From Ovis canadensis (Eukaryota > Chordata > Mammalia > Artiodactyla > Bovidae): a stretch of 64,000 nt of DNA. The DNA lies in the NCBI RefSeq assembly GCF_042477335.2, contig NC_091247.1, positions 37,065,501 to 37,129,500 on the forward strand, in the 5' to 3' direction. Below the pieces are notes generated by a model. The model was not told where the DNA came from and searched no databases. It saw only the letters and a list, made by a program, of their open reading frames with translations. A program made the translations under genes and the position numbers. Shown here piece after piece: positions 47,500 to 58,310 of this stretch; within the stretch, counting starts at the first letter, position 1; each line of letters starts with the position of its first letter.

Positions 47500-49011
47500 G
47501 ATACTCTAACAGGTAATATTTGCCCCAAAGCTCCCCATAGGCTTGGCTGAGATCTGTTGAGGCTGCATCAATGTTAGACTTCTTTCTCAGCCCAAGTCGA
47601 CTTCTTCCCCCTCCTTTCATCAGTGTTGGTCCCAAGCCCTCTCTCCACAGCTGTCTCTGAAGAACCTAATCAGAAACACGTTCAAAGCACTCACAGCATA
47701 GAGACTTGCCAGGCACTTGACCTTCAGAACAGAAGCCTTAGTCACCAAGGACCAGAGGGAGAGAAATAGCTAGCGCTGATGGTATGACAGCACTTGCAGC
47801 CACAGCTGCATCTCAGCACACAGTCATCACATGGACACCCCACCCATCTAAAAACCAACATGAGAGAAGAGAGCTTCCCCCCAAGACCAGCCCCTTCTGG
47901 GCTTTGCTTTTCCAGCAGATGGTAACAGTTTTCCAGTCATGCAAGCCCAAGGACTCCAAGACTCTTCCAATTCCCTCTGCCTTCTGCTCCTACCTCCAAA
48001 CAATCACTGAGTTCTAAAGCCTTCATCTTTGTATGGCCTCTCACCTTGTCATCTGCATCTCCCATGGACACAACCTCCCTCTTGGGCCATCACACCAGAT
48101 CTCCTTCTGACCTCCCTTTCTCCAACTTGCCCCTCCTTTCTTACTGTTGGATGGTTATCCCCATGCGGGCTCCTGTCAAGAAGACAGCCCTGGCTGCTCC
48201 CCATCATCGCTCTACAGAAGGGAGAGAACATTAGAGAGAGTGGAGTCACACTGATCCTTCACACCTGTTTCCCCTGAAGTCACTGGGAGGTATTTGTTGC
48301 TGCTTGTGACAAAGACTCAGACACAAACAAAGGTGGTTAAACAACATGAATTGGATAAGAAGTTTCTGTTTCTATCTGGACTGAGGTCAGCGTTATTTCC
48401 CTACCTTAGACCCAGAAAACAGAGCACTTGTTCAACAGCCGAGGTGCCCCTGGCACATAAGTGTATGTGCCTGTGTGGACATGTGGAGGTCCCAAGAACA
48501 AAAGAAGAGCTGGGTGACTTGCTGGCATTCGATACCAGGGTATTTCTTAATGTTCTTTGTTGAATGAATAGCTTTCATCTGCCCATGTCCCTGCGTGCCA
48601 AAGGGCAGGTTGGCTGTGAAGGTGGGAAGCCATTTGCCTGCCAATGAAGGCCAGTGGAACCTCCCTGGGCTTTGATGGAAATGCAGCAGTTCATATACCA
48701 TGCGCTTCTAGCTAAGGCACTGGCAAGTGTGAGACCAGCGCAAATATTCCATGAAATGTGCTGGGAAGAAGGAGAAATGGGTTATCAACAATTATATTTG
48801 GCATCATTCTCTTCTAAGACAACTGCCTTGGCCTTTCTGTCTCAGGAAATAAGAAAAGGGTTGCTGCCTTTACTATGTTTTCCTGTTAACAAGCAACAGA
48901 ATGAAATAATTGATGCAGGTTTTACTTTCCCTTCTTTTCCCTGCTCATCTTTAAGCAGATCCAGTAGAGGCTAATTTACACCACCCCACCAAGGAAGCTG
49001 AGTGTCAGCCC
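47500..49011. other. Intergenic sequence without a recognised gene
   Basis: No exon or named repeat recognised. ORFs of 60-106 codons occur on both strands. Confidence 0.45.
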
Positions 49012-49228
49012 CTGCATGCATGCTCAGTTGCTTCAGTCGTGTCCGATGCTTTGCAACCCCATGGACCTGTCAGGCTCCTCTATCCACTGGATTCTCTAGG
49101 CAAGAACACTGGAGTGGGTTGCCATGCCCTCTTCCAGGGGGTCTTTCTGACCCAGGGATTGAACCCACATCTCCTGTTTCTCCTGCACACCAGGTGGATT
49201 CTTTATCACTGAGCCATCAGGGAAGTCC
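49012..49228 (-). mobile_element. Bov-tA SINE
   Basis: Reverse-complement SINE: GCTTCAGTCGTGTCCGATGC, ACTGGAGTGGGTTGCCATGC and CTGAGCCATCAGGGAAGTCC. Confidence 0.9.
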
Positions 49229-51177
49229 ATGTCTGCCATGACTGTACCCTTACGTGTGAGGAGCTGATGATGGCGAATATCAGGCCTATTTTACAGAGGG
49301 GCAAACTGAGGCCAGACTAGTGAAGAGACCTATTTGTTCTCTTGTTAAGAATGTCAGACAACATCATATCTGGTGTGTAATTCGTTAGTCTTTATGTTTT
49401 CTGCTTAATGAGGAAATTAGTAATTACTGTGGAAGATTAGGGTCCCGCAGATGGAGGCAATAATGTGAGAATAACCCTGGGAAGTAGGTGTGGAGGGGAC
49501 CCCTCTAGTGAGGAAAGGGATGTGAAGTGGATCAGGGCTTTCACTGCTGGGCTCTCCACCTACTCCTAAATAAAAAAAGAGCACGTGGCTAGGGGTAGGG
49601 AACCCCACTCCCACACCCTCCCCCACCCTTCAGAAGGACTCAAACACACCTCATGCTCCAGCTGCCCTCAATAGTAACATCAAGGACATTAAATTTAGAA
49701 AATAGCCTCCGAAGAATCTCTTTCCACCTTTCTGGTTTTCCTTTCCTCAGAGAAGGCCAGGGTAACAAGCAACAAGACAGCCAGGTGGTTATTCAGAGGG
49801 CAAACGGAGATGCAAGGCAAGACTCCTACAGGAGTTCAGGTGTCACACATCAGGACTGGGGTCATGGAGGCCAGCTGCCCACTGTACCCAGTAGCTGGTG
49901 AGCAGCGCTGTTCCCTGCTTTGCCTGAGCTCACGTGCCACACTGTCTGCTGGCTAGGCTTAGAAACCTTCACAGAAGCCTCTGCCCCCACCACCCCCCCT
50001 ACCCCGGGGCCTCAGCAAGCAGGTGAAAGGGCACTTGTTTTTCTCATCATCCCGATCTGTCATCGGCTTTGCTCAGGCTGGTGCAGGATTTCAGCAGTGA
50101 CGTCAGGGCCACCTCTATCCTGGTGCACACCTGAGCTGCTTGGCCTGGCCTGGGCCTGACCAGAGGCACTGGGTGCCTGGGGTCCACTTGGAGAAATTCC
50201 CTTTGGTCTGAAGTTCCATCCCATCCCTTCTTAGTAAAAAGGAAGGAGGAAAATGATCTGTCCAGACATTTTGTTGACCCCTCCTCGCTGGTGTTAATCT
50301 GCTACTATGCTGTCGGCAGGTTAGAGCTGGGGACTAGGATTCGCATCAGATCCTTCCAGAAGAGCTGTGGCCGACTATGGAAATCATTTTCCATATGTGC
50401 CTGTGGTTGCACCCGCCCAGACTCTCTGAGGGGTGCACTTCCTTCTCTGTTCCCAGCCTTCAACCAGCAACCATCATCCAGCATTCGAGCCCACAGAGAT
50501 CTTCCTTCTCCCTCACTCAGCCCGCCTGAAATGACACTATTAGACGGAGACCCTGGAGGTACTTCGAGCATGTCATTCTCACAATAGTGTGAATTTATTT
50601 GGCAGATCAAGTTTGCTTGCCTGGAAGCTGCCTGAGATTAGGAGGTGAAGGGCAGACATTTCAATGGAAAATAAAAAGATGGTTTTGGAGTTTGGAGGCT
50701 GTTATGAAGGAGGGAGCATGGGTTTCTTAAGATCAGTGGGTGTCCGAGGCGGGTCATAAAAAGGTGAGAAACAGGAGGAGATGTAAGGGGAAGTCTCAGA
50801 AGACCCAATTTCACATAAACTCAATCTGACCTACTTAACACTTCTACATAGGCCCCACGCAGCTGGAGGAGAAATGCTGATATTAACTCAAATAACAGAG
50901 AGGTGAGGAAAACCAGACTGGTTTGGCTAGTAGAAGTGACAGACTGTTTTTCTGCCAGAAATTCCGGGCAGAGTCCACTCTGCAGAGCACACGGCCCTTT
51001 CCTAACAAATAAGCATCCGATTAGCATGCAGACTTGGGGTCCCAGGGGCCTCCAATGCCCCTTCCCAAGATCTCGATTCTTTGGCTCATTCCTGGTTCCC
51101 AGCACATGCTGCCACTTTCTCACCCCTAGTCTTTGCTTATGCCACTCTTTTGCTAGGATTTCCCTTCTCTGACTTTT
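49229..51177. other. Intergenic sequence without a recognised gene
   Basis: No splice-framed exon found. Plus and minus ORFs near 50.3-50.6 kb overlap and lack family features. Confidence 0.45.
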
Positions 51178-51300
51178 CCCCATCCTGGAAATGGCAATCC
51201 ACTCCAGTACTCTTGCCTGGAAAATCCCATGGACAGAGGAGCCTGGTAGGCTACAGTCTATGGGGTCGCAAAGAGTTGGACACAACTGAGCGACTTCGCT
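51178..51300 (+). mobile_element. 3' half of a Bov-tA SINE
   Basis: GGAAATGGCAATCCACTCC, TGGAAAATCCCATGGACAG and GGACACAACTGAGCGACTTC are present. The tRNA-like 5' head is missing. Confidence 0.88.
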
Positions 51301-51310
51301 TCTGAGGCCA

Positions 51311-51353
51311 GCTCAGTTCAGTTCAGTTCAGTCGCTCAGTCGTGTCTGACTCA
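51311..51353 (-). mobile_element. Inverted Bov-A scrap facing the preceding SINE
   Basis: CTCAGTTCAGTTCAGTTCAG then TCGCTCAGTCGTGTCTGACTC is the reverse complement of a Bov-A/BovB end. With the SINE at 51178-51300 it forms an inverted repeat with a short spacer. Confidence 0.8.
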
Positions 51354-51799
51354 GTAGCATCCTTTCCCTTTAGCTTCTCCAGATAACATTCAGTCGATCA
51401 TTCAACCACTTTTTCTTGAGTGCCTGCTATGTGCCAGGTACCTTTCCAGGTAGTGAAGGTACAGAAGGAAATGAAACAGACTCAATCCTTACCCTTATAG
51501 AGCTTATGTTCTGGTGGTCAGCACCCATCTTCCCAAGACAAGAGCAATCACAACAACCCCCCATGCTCACATCTCTATCACCCTATCAGATGGTTCTAGA
51601 AGGTGCTGGCCTCGCCCCATCTCCCCAGGGACAGACACCATGCCAAGCACCAGAGGCAGCCCCTGATTTCTTTATATAAGGAACTCAGGGACAGAAAATC
51701 TGGTAGGAAGGGTAGAGGCTAGGGGTCTTATATGCAAACTGTACTTGCGTAGCTCGTGTGCTGTTTTTATTCAGTTTTATCGTTGTTTAGAGGATCACT
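51354..51799. other. Intergenic spacer
   Basis: MIR-like wording (GAGTGCCTGCTATGTGCCAGG) lies at about 51418-51440. No gene. Confidence 0.5.
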
Positions 51800-51811
51800 A
51801 AAGCAATTTAG
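51800..51811. repeat. BovB target-site duplication, left copy
   Basis: AAAGCAATTTAG is repeated exactly at 52160-52171. Confidence 0.85.
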
Positions 51812-52159
51812 AATCGATGCTTTTGAAATGTGCTGGAGAAGACTCTTGAGAGTCCCTTGGACTGCAAGGAAACCAATCCTGAATATTCATTGGAAAGACT
51901 GATGCTGAATCTGAAGCCCCAATACTTTGGCCACTTGATGCAGAGAACTGACTCATTGGGAAAGACCCTGATGCTGGGAAAGATTGAAGGCAGGAAGAGA
52001 AGGGGGTGACAGAGGATGAGATGGTTGGATGACATCACCAATTCAATGGACACAAGTTTGAGCAAGCTGCAGGAGTTGGTGATGGACAGGGAAGCCTGGT
52101 GTGCTGCAGTCCATGCGGTCGCAAAGAGTCAGACACGACTGAGTGACTGAACTGAACTG
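51812..52159 (+). mobile_element. BovB (RTE) LINE 3' fragment
   Basis: C-terminal BovB coding wording (GAGAAGACTCTTGAGAGTCCC, GACAGAGGATGAGATGG) ends with CTGAGTGACTGAACTGAACTGA. It is flanked by exact 12-bp repeats, so it inserted as a short 5'-truncated copy. Confidence 0.92.
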
Positions 52160-52171
52160 AAAGCAATTTAG
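52160..52171. repeat. BovB target-site duplication, right copy
   Basis: Identical to 51800-51811. Confidence 0.85.
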
Positions 52172-55100
52172 TGATTTGTCTTAGAGCTGTGTTGGCCTGT
52201 CAGATCCTTTGTTATCACGTAGTTTGTGTGTCTGTTTGGGATGGTTTTCAAGGGTGATGGAGGTGGGAGAGAACTGAAGATCTCCGGAAGTAATTCCTTA
52301 GAACTCCACCATCTGGCACATAGTAAGTGCTCATTACCTCCTAATTCTACCTGTTGGTAGAGTTGTTGAAAGGTCAGGAAGGTGTAATATGGACCCAGCT
52401 ATCTGATTCCGAGACTGGGCACCATGTGGGTGTGAAGCACACCAGGGACTCCAGTGTTCTGGTGTTAGCTCGGATTACTGAGTTGGCAGGGGCCTTCCGA
52501 AGGAGCTGCTCCTTGTGCATAATTCACTGCTTGTTCCTCCAAGGAGGAGCAGTGGGTGTGAATTCAACAGGGACGCCGCTGCCCCTGGAGGAAGCTAGCT
52601 GACATCCTGTATATTCGAAAAGAAAACTGAAAGCGCTTTTCTTCACAAGAAACCATTGTAAGTGTTTTCCTCTTTTTCTCCTAACCCCTCAGGTACCACG
52701 GAGTTTCTGGGGTCCAGAGTTGTGGGTGAAACAGTGAGGGGTGGGGGGTGGAGTGTAGGGTGGTATGAAGGGAATCTGGGTTGTTCTGTGGTGCGTGCTC
52801 TTTGTCTGATTTGAGGGAGGTATCAGCCTACCGGAGCCCACCCTGAGGAGCCCTCAGCTATATGATCTGTGATCTGCGTCCTGGTGATAGTAACCTCTTT
52901 TCTGGCTGTTAAAATGCATTCCTGTGTAGATGGGGAAAGAGAGAAAGCAAGCTAGGGCCAGAGCCAGGACAGGAATGTGACTATTTCCTTAATTGGACAT
53001 AAGAGCCTTGAACTGGTTCCAATTTCATTGTTTTCTTTTAAGAGCCTGGACCCTAAAGATTCCATAGAGTTTTCTTTCTCTGAAAAATCCCTTTGGTTCG
53101 TTCAAAGGCCCCTTGATAGAAATAAAGAATAAGCCAGGGTTGAATGTCTTTGATATTTAGGAAGGCAAGAGTTCACGGGCTGCCAGACCCCAGGCTTCTC
53201 TGGTTGGAGGGTGGGGGCAGTGAGAGCAATCTGGGCAGAACAATGAAGGCTCCTCTCACGATGGCACACAGCAAGAGCATCCACGGGCTTTATACTGGGC
53301 TGCAGAGCTCTGAGGGGAGGATGCAAAGCACTTCCCTCTTGAGCATTTATAGAAGCAATTTCTCTCGGCCTTATTAGCACCCTGAGAGCCAAAAAGAGAC
53401 GCTATTCCCTGCTTTATTGCTTTAAGAGCCTGAGACCAAGAGTTCACACAACGTGCTGAGGACTTACAGCAAAGTCAGAGGAAGGCTAGAGGGTGCTGTC
53501 TGCTGGGTTAGGGTTGCTCTGCATGGTGGGCTGCTAAGTCCCTAGTGGGTGAGGTGGGAAAGTGTGTCCACACTCTCAGGCCTGCTCATTCATCGTGTGC
53601 CCAGAACCCAGCTGAATGCTGGGAGGCACCAAAAACTCCAGGGGATGTTGAGGCGAGCTGCTGTGCTGCTGGGGCCACAGCAATGCCCACCAGGCAGAGC
53701 TTCTCCGCTTGCCTCTGATGTCTGCCCTCCCCCACCGCCCCCAAAGCTGGAAATTTCAGTCAAGGGGCTCCAGGGGAAAATGGGGCAGTCTGTGGTTGAA
53801 CTAAGTGAGAAAATGAAGCGTATGCAATCATGTCTGCTGAACACCCCTTTCCTCTGCCCGCCCCACACCTTAAAAACAAGCTGCGCATCTGCTCAGGGCT
53901 TTCCAACTCACCAAGTGTTTTCATAACATTATCTCATTTCATCCTCACATCAACCCACACACATTCTTGCCTTTCAGATTTCTTATACACTCAAATGAGT
54001 TTCACTGAAAAAGGCTAGAAACTCCCCATCTCCCACTCACTTTTTTTTTTTTTTTTAAGCCCTAAGCCTTTGATGGATACCTTGAGAAGTTCCTGGATCC
54101 CCAGGGTAGGAAATTTGTTTATTCTGCCAGCTGTAGCCCACTGGATGGACACAAAGTAGTCCTGATCTTTGCTATTAGAATCAACACTTTTGTATTCAGT
54201 TTATAGATTAGTAGTTAAAACAAATAAAATCACAGAGGCCAGAATAAACGTTGTATTGTGGGGAAAACATAGGCTTTAGAACCGACAAGCCCCAAAGTCA
54301 AATTTTAGTTGAGCCATTTGAGAGTCATGTTACTTAACCTTTCAGACCCTCTCTTTTTTAGCTATAAAATGAAGCAATAGTGCCACTGTCTTCAAGCTGT
54401 TTATGAAGAATAAGGGTTTTAACAGATGAGTGTACCTCAGCATGCGAAGTGACTTAGCAGCAGCAGCAGCATGCTTACATTGTGAAGTCCCTTCTAACTC
54501 CACCAGTAAGGACCAGCTCCACCATTTCTAGCAAATGACAAGCAATACTGCCTTTTGGCAAAGCTAGAGGGAGATAATGTGTGGAAGTATTTTGCTAAAT
54601 GAATGTGGATGGAGACTTTTTCTCCTCAATGAATAATCAGCTACGTGTCCTGCATACATGGCACAGTGCTGCCTGAGATAGCTCTAATGAGAAATAAAGC
54701 TAAGTACTTTTATTCTTTTTTTTTCAATTCTTATTTTAGGCAAGAGGAGAAAGAGCTGGGAAACTGGATTTATGTAATGTTGGAAAGCAAGGCAGTTCTG
54801 ATTATGCTTTATCGAAGCATAATTGCAATTCACCTCTCTAGTTCCTGGGGATAAAGACAGGAGAAGGGGAATACGGAAGAGTATTTAATTCCCTGTTCTG
54901 CACATAGTAAATGCTTGGTAAATGTTGGTGGTGGACTGAGAGGGTTTTGAGAGACCAGATTATGTGTTTGATTTCTGCTGCTGACTTCCTGGCAAGTGCA
55001 ATGCAAGGTGTGGGGTTGTAGTGGAAAGAACATTTGACCAGCAGTCTGAAGGCCTGTGTTCAGTTTCCATCTATACCCCCTTACAGCCTGGCAACCTAGG

Positions 55101-55522
55101 ACATGCCACTTAATCTTCGATGTCTTCTTACCTGTAAAATGAGGAGACTGGACTCGGTGATTTGGAAAGTCTGTTTCAGCTTTAAAGTTTTGGGCCTCTA
55201 CGCAACTTCGTGCATTTGTGTTCCTGTTTCTTCATTTATTCAAAGGCAATAAAAAACCTATCACATGGGATATTGGGAAGAAATGGTCAGCCTGCAGGTT
55301 AAAATAACCTATGTCTCTACCCACAGCAGTGTAGCTGAGTGGCTGTGTAATCCTTGGAAAACCCCTTCATTTGTTTCAGATTCAGTTGGAATATTTGTAA
55401 AGTTGTGCTGTGGTAATCTTTCTATTGATATGTTCTCTTGAGAGTTGAGATCATGGAAATGCTTTGAAAACCTGCAAGGTACTATATAGAGTATTCTAAT
55501 TGAGAAACAGTATAGCTGTTAT
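52172..55522. other. Intergenic sequence upstream of LBH, nothing coding recognised
   Basis: A T18 run sits at about 54041-54058, and a small AGCAGCAGCAGCAGC Bov-A scrap at about 54452-54470. MIR-like wording occurs near 53930 and 55060-55160. ORFs up to 125 codons lack family features. Confidence 0.45.
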
Positions 55523-55750
55523 GGGCTTCCCAGTTAGCGCTAGTGGTAAAGAACTCAACTGCCAATGCAGGAGACAGAGATGCTGGTTTGATCCCTGGGT
55601 CAGAAAGATGCCCTGCAGGAGGACATGGCAACCCACTGCAGTATTCTTGCCTGGAGAATCCTATGGACAGAGAAGCCTGGCTACAGTCTATAAAGTTGCA
55701 AAGAGTCAGATACTGACTGAAGCGACTTAGCATGCACATGCATGCACGCA
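55523..55750 (+). mobile_element. Bov-tA SINE
   Basis: GGGCTTCCCAGTTAGCGCTAG head, CTGCCAATGCAGGAGACAG, GCAACCCACTGCAGTATTC and a GACTGAAGCGACTTAGCATG end with a CATGCACATGCATGCACGCATG run. Confidence 0.88.
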
Positions 55751-57109
55751 TGGCTGTCATACTTGTATCAGAGTTTAGCCCCCTGCTTCCCATATTTTCA
55801 AATGAAGGAATATGTCACAAGGATCCAGAGGAGAAACGGAAAGTATAGATTTGAGGTCCCAACCCAAAGATTACTTTCAACTCCATCCTAAGAAATGGAT
55901 GAAATTTAGCTAAAACTGGTATTAATACAAAGTTTCCCCAAGAAGAGCATAAGATAATTACCTCAATGTTCTCCAATGCAGGAAAATTTTCCAGAGACCA
56001 GATAGGCCAGATATCTGCTGGTGGGGGCCTTACTTCCCATCCTTTTCTCCAAATGAAGCCATTTTGACACTAAGGAGTGTATAAGTGTGTGTGTGGGTGG
56101 GGGGGGGTAGCTTTCTGAGTTTTGAGAGTTTCATAAAGCAATAATGACAAAGATTCAACACAGGGCTGTTGGTTGTGTAAGTGGTAAGACAGCCCTTCAT
56201 GCCAGGCTTTGCCACGGATTGTTACTGAGGAGAGATGGCAGAGAGCACCCAGGCCCTGGCTCAGGAACTCTTGTTTAGGTGCCCAGAAAGTCCAGGCTGG
56301 AAACCAGGTCTCCAATCACCGGCTTCTACTTGGGCAGAGTAGATGACATGTCACCCTCACAGGCATCCTTTGAGAAGCTTCCCTGCCTTGCAGACAAGGC
56401 GCAAACAGCGCCCCCTGTCGGCAGAAAGCGCACACTTGGAATCTGACCCCCACCCACCCCCATGACACCTGCCCAGAGAAGCATCATCACCCTCAGCAGG
56501 ATACTACCGTCAAAGGAGCAGAATGAAGGTGGTACTTGGCAGCTGAAATCAATTTCTGATAGATCTTGTGGGGTAGGCGTGGAGGACAAGTTGGTGAGAA
56601 GCTCCTGAATTTCTCTGGTTGGGAAGAGCAACTAGGGATCTGGCCTGGAGGCACATTTTCACAGGAAGTCCTTTGTTTTTATTCAGATTATATATATGAA
56701 TGACTAAAAAGAGCAAAATTGGTTTTCATGTAGTTATTCTTGTACATCCTTATAGATTATTTTTATTTGGGTTGGTTTGAGAGAGTTGGTCAAATTATGA
56801 GGGCCCCCTCATGACATTGCCACTGTCAAAACCTCACCGTTAATCCTATCCTCCTTTACCCGAGATAAACCTGATGTTTCTACTTTTAAGTACAAACATA
56901 TGGACCCAATACATTCACTATCTTTCAAAGAGCTGAGTTCAACATACACTTCATTTTACCTAGTTTGGGATACCTTCCTTCCCCACCTCCCCCTACCGCC
57001 CCACAGACATCCTCTGTACACTTGTCAGGGTTATGAAGCTATTTCACAGGAGTCTTTGAGGCAGAGGTGTGAAGCAACGCACTCCAGCCACAGAGGGGCA
57101 GACTCCACC
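55751..57109. other. Proximal upstream region of LBH
   Basis: A GTGTGTGTGGGTGGGGGGGG tract lies at about 56083-56109. No exon recognised. CpG content is low until about 57.1 kb. Confidence 0.5.
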
Positions 57110-58027
57110 CCTGCTATGGGGGCTGCTCTGCAGCCTGAGAGCCCTAGAGCCTCCCGGCGGCGGCACCGCAATTCCTGGGCAGGGTGGGAGGGTTCGGCTG
57201 AAGCTCTTTTGTTTCTTCTCCTTGGAGCAGATCTGCGAGCCCAGGCTGGTGGGTGGTGTGTTCTTGTGCGGCGCGTTCCCCAGCACCCCCGGTCCCCCGC
57301 CCGCCGGCCGAGTGTGTATGTGTCCAATGGAAAAAAACCCTACGACGACACCACATCTTTTCTCACCCAGATCAAACCCTCCACGGCTCCCAGCGCTGCA
57401 GACCAGCCCCTTGCAAGCTAACGTGACCCGCCGCGGTCGCCCCAGCTCCGCGCACCCTCCCACCTTCCCACCGCCTCTTTTGGAGTTGTGCTCTCATTTC
57501 CACGCAGCTTCCCGGGGGACAAAAGAGACGCGCCTCGCCTCGGGCGCAGCGATCCAGGTGCTGCGGGAGAGGATGCCAGGGAAAGGCCTAATCTGGGGGA
57601 GCGGGGGTGAACCCCAGGTGTGGACTGGGGACGGCGCGTGGGTGCAAAAGAGGGCGCTGGTTGAGGGATGGCGCCCTCCCCCAGGGCAGGGCGGCCGCGG
57701 AGCGGTAGTGTCCAGAGCGGGCCCCGGCGCCCTCCTCACGCCACAGTCCTCAGCCCAGAAGACCCTGGGGTGTGTGCAGCGAGAGGGGCGCGGACGCCTG
57801 CGGGATTGTTAAGCGGGTAGCGGCGTTGACATTGAACTCAGGTCCTAGTGCGTGCGTGCGGGTGTGCGCGTGCCCATGTCCACGCGCGTGTTTGCGTGTG
57901 TGAGTGGTGGGGTGGGGGCCGGGCTAGAAAGCTGCAGCAAACCACGGCCCTTGCGGAGCGGAGCCGAGCGCGCCCCCCAGCCGCCGCCAGCCGGAGCTGC
58001 GAGCGCTGAAGCCATTCATGATTTTGG

Positions 58028-58130
58028 TGACGTTATTCCAGGAGTGGGAGAGGGAGGGCGTGGCCTCCTGGAGCCGAGCCCCGCCCCCGCCCCTATAAAT
58101 ACCGCTTCCCCGGCTCTTTGTGGGGCCGCA
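58028..58130 (+). promoter_or_regulatory. LBH: LBH core promoter with TATA box
   Basis: TATAAAT at 58094-58100 sits next to GC boxes. Upstream lie a CRE-like TGACGTTA (58028-58035) and a KLF/Sp1-type GGGCGTGG (58056-58063). A start site about 25-30 bp downstream of the TATA box (around 58125-58130) fits the following exon. The binding-site calls are sequence matches only. Confidence 0.75.
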
Positions 58131-58310
58131 AGCTCGTCTGCGCTGCCGACATCGCTGGTAGTGGGGCTGTCTCCCGGAGGCGGACCAGCGAACGCCCAGT
58201 GCCGGCGCCCGGCAGCCTGGCGCCCCTCTCTGCGCCCCTGACATCCTTACCCAGGACGCAGTGACTGTGTTTAAATCACAAGGGCGTGGGTCAGGCTACC
58301 CTAGGACTTC
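58131..58310 (+). other. LBH: LBH 5' UTR (inferred)
   Basis: From the inferred start near 58130 to the base before the ATG. No upstream ATG or splice acceptor is present, so exon 1 looks continuous. The start base is an inference from the TATA position. Confidence 0.65.

Noticed and set aside
57069-57812. 247-codon plus-strand ORF just upstream of LBH
   Set aside because: It lies in the CpG island where stop codons are rare, overlaps similarly long ORFs in other frames and strands, and shows no family features. Composition explains it.
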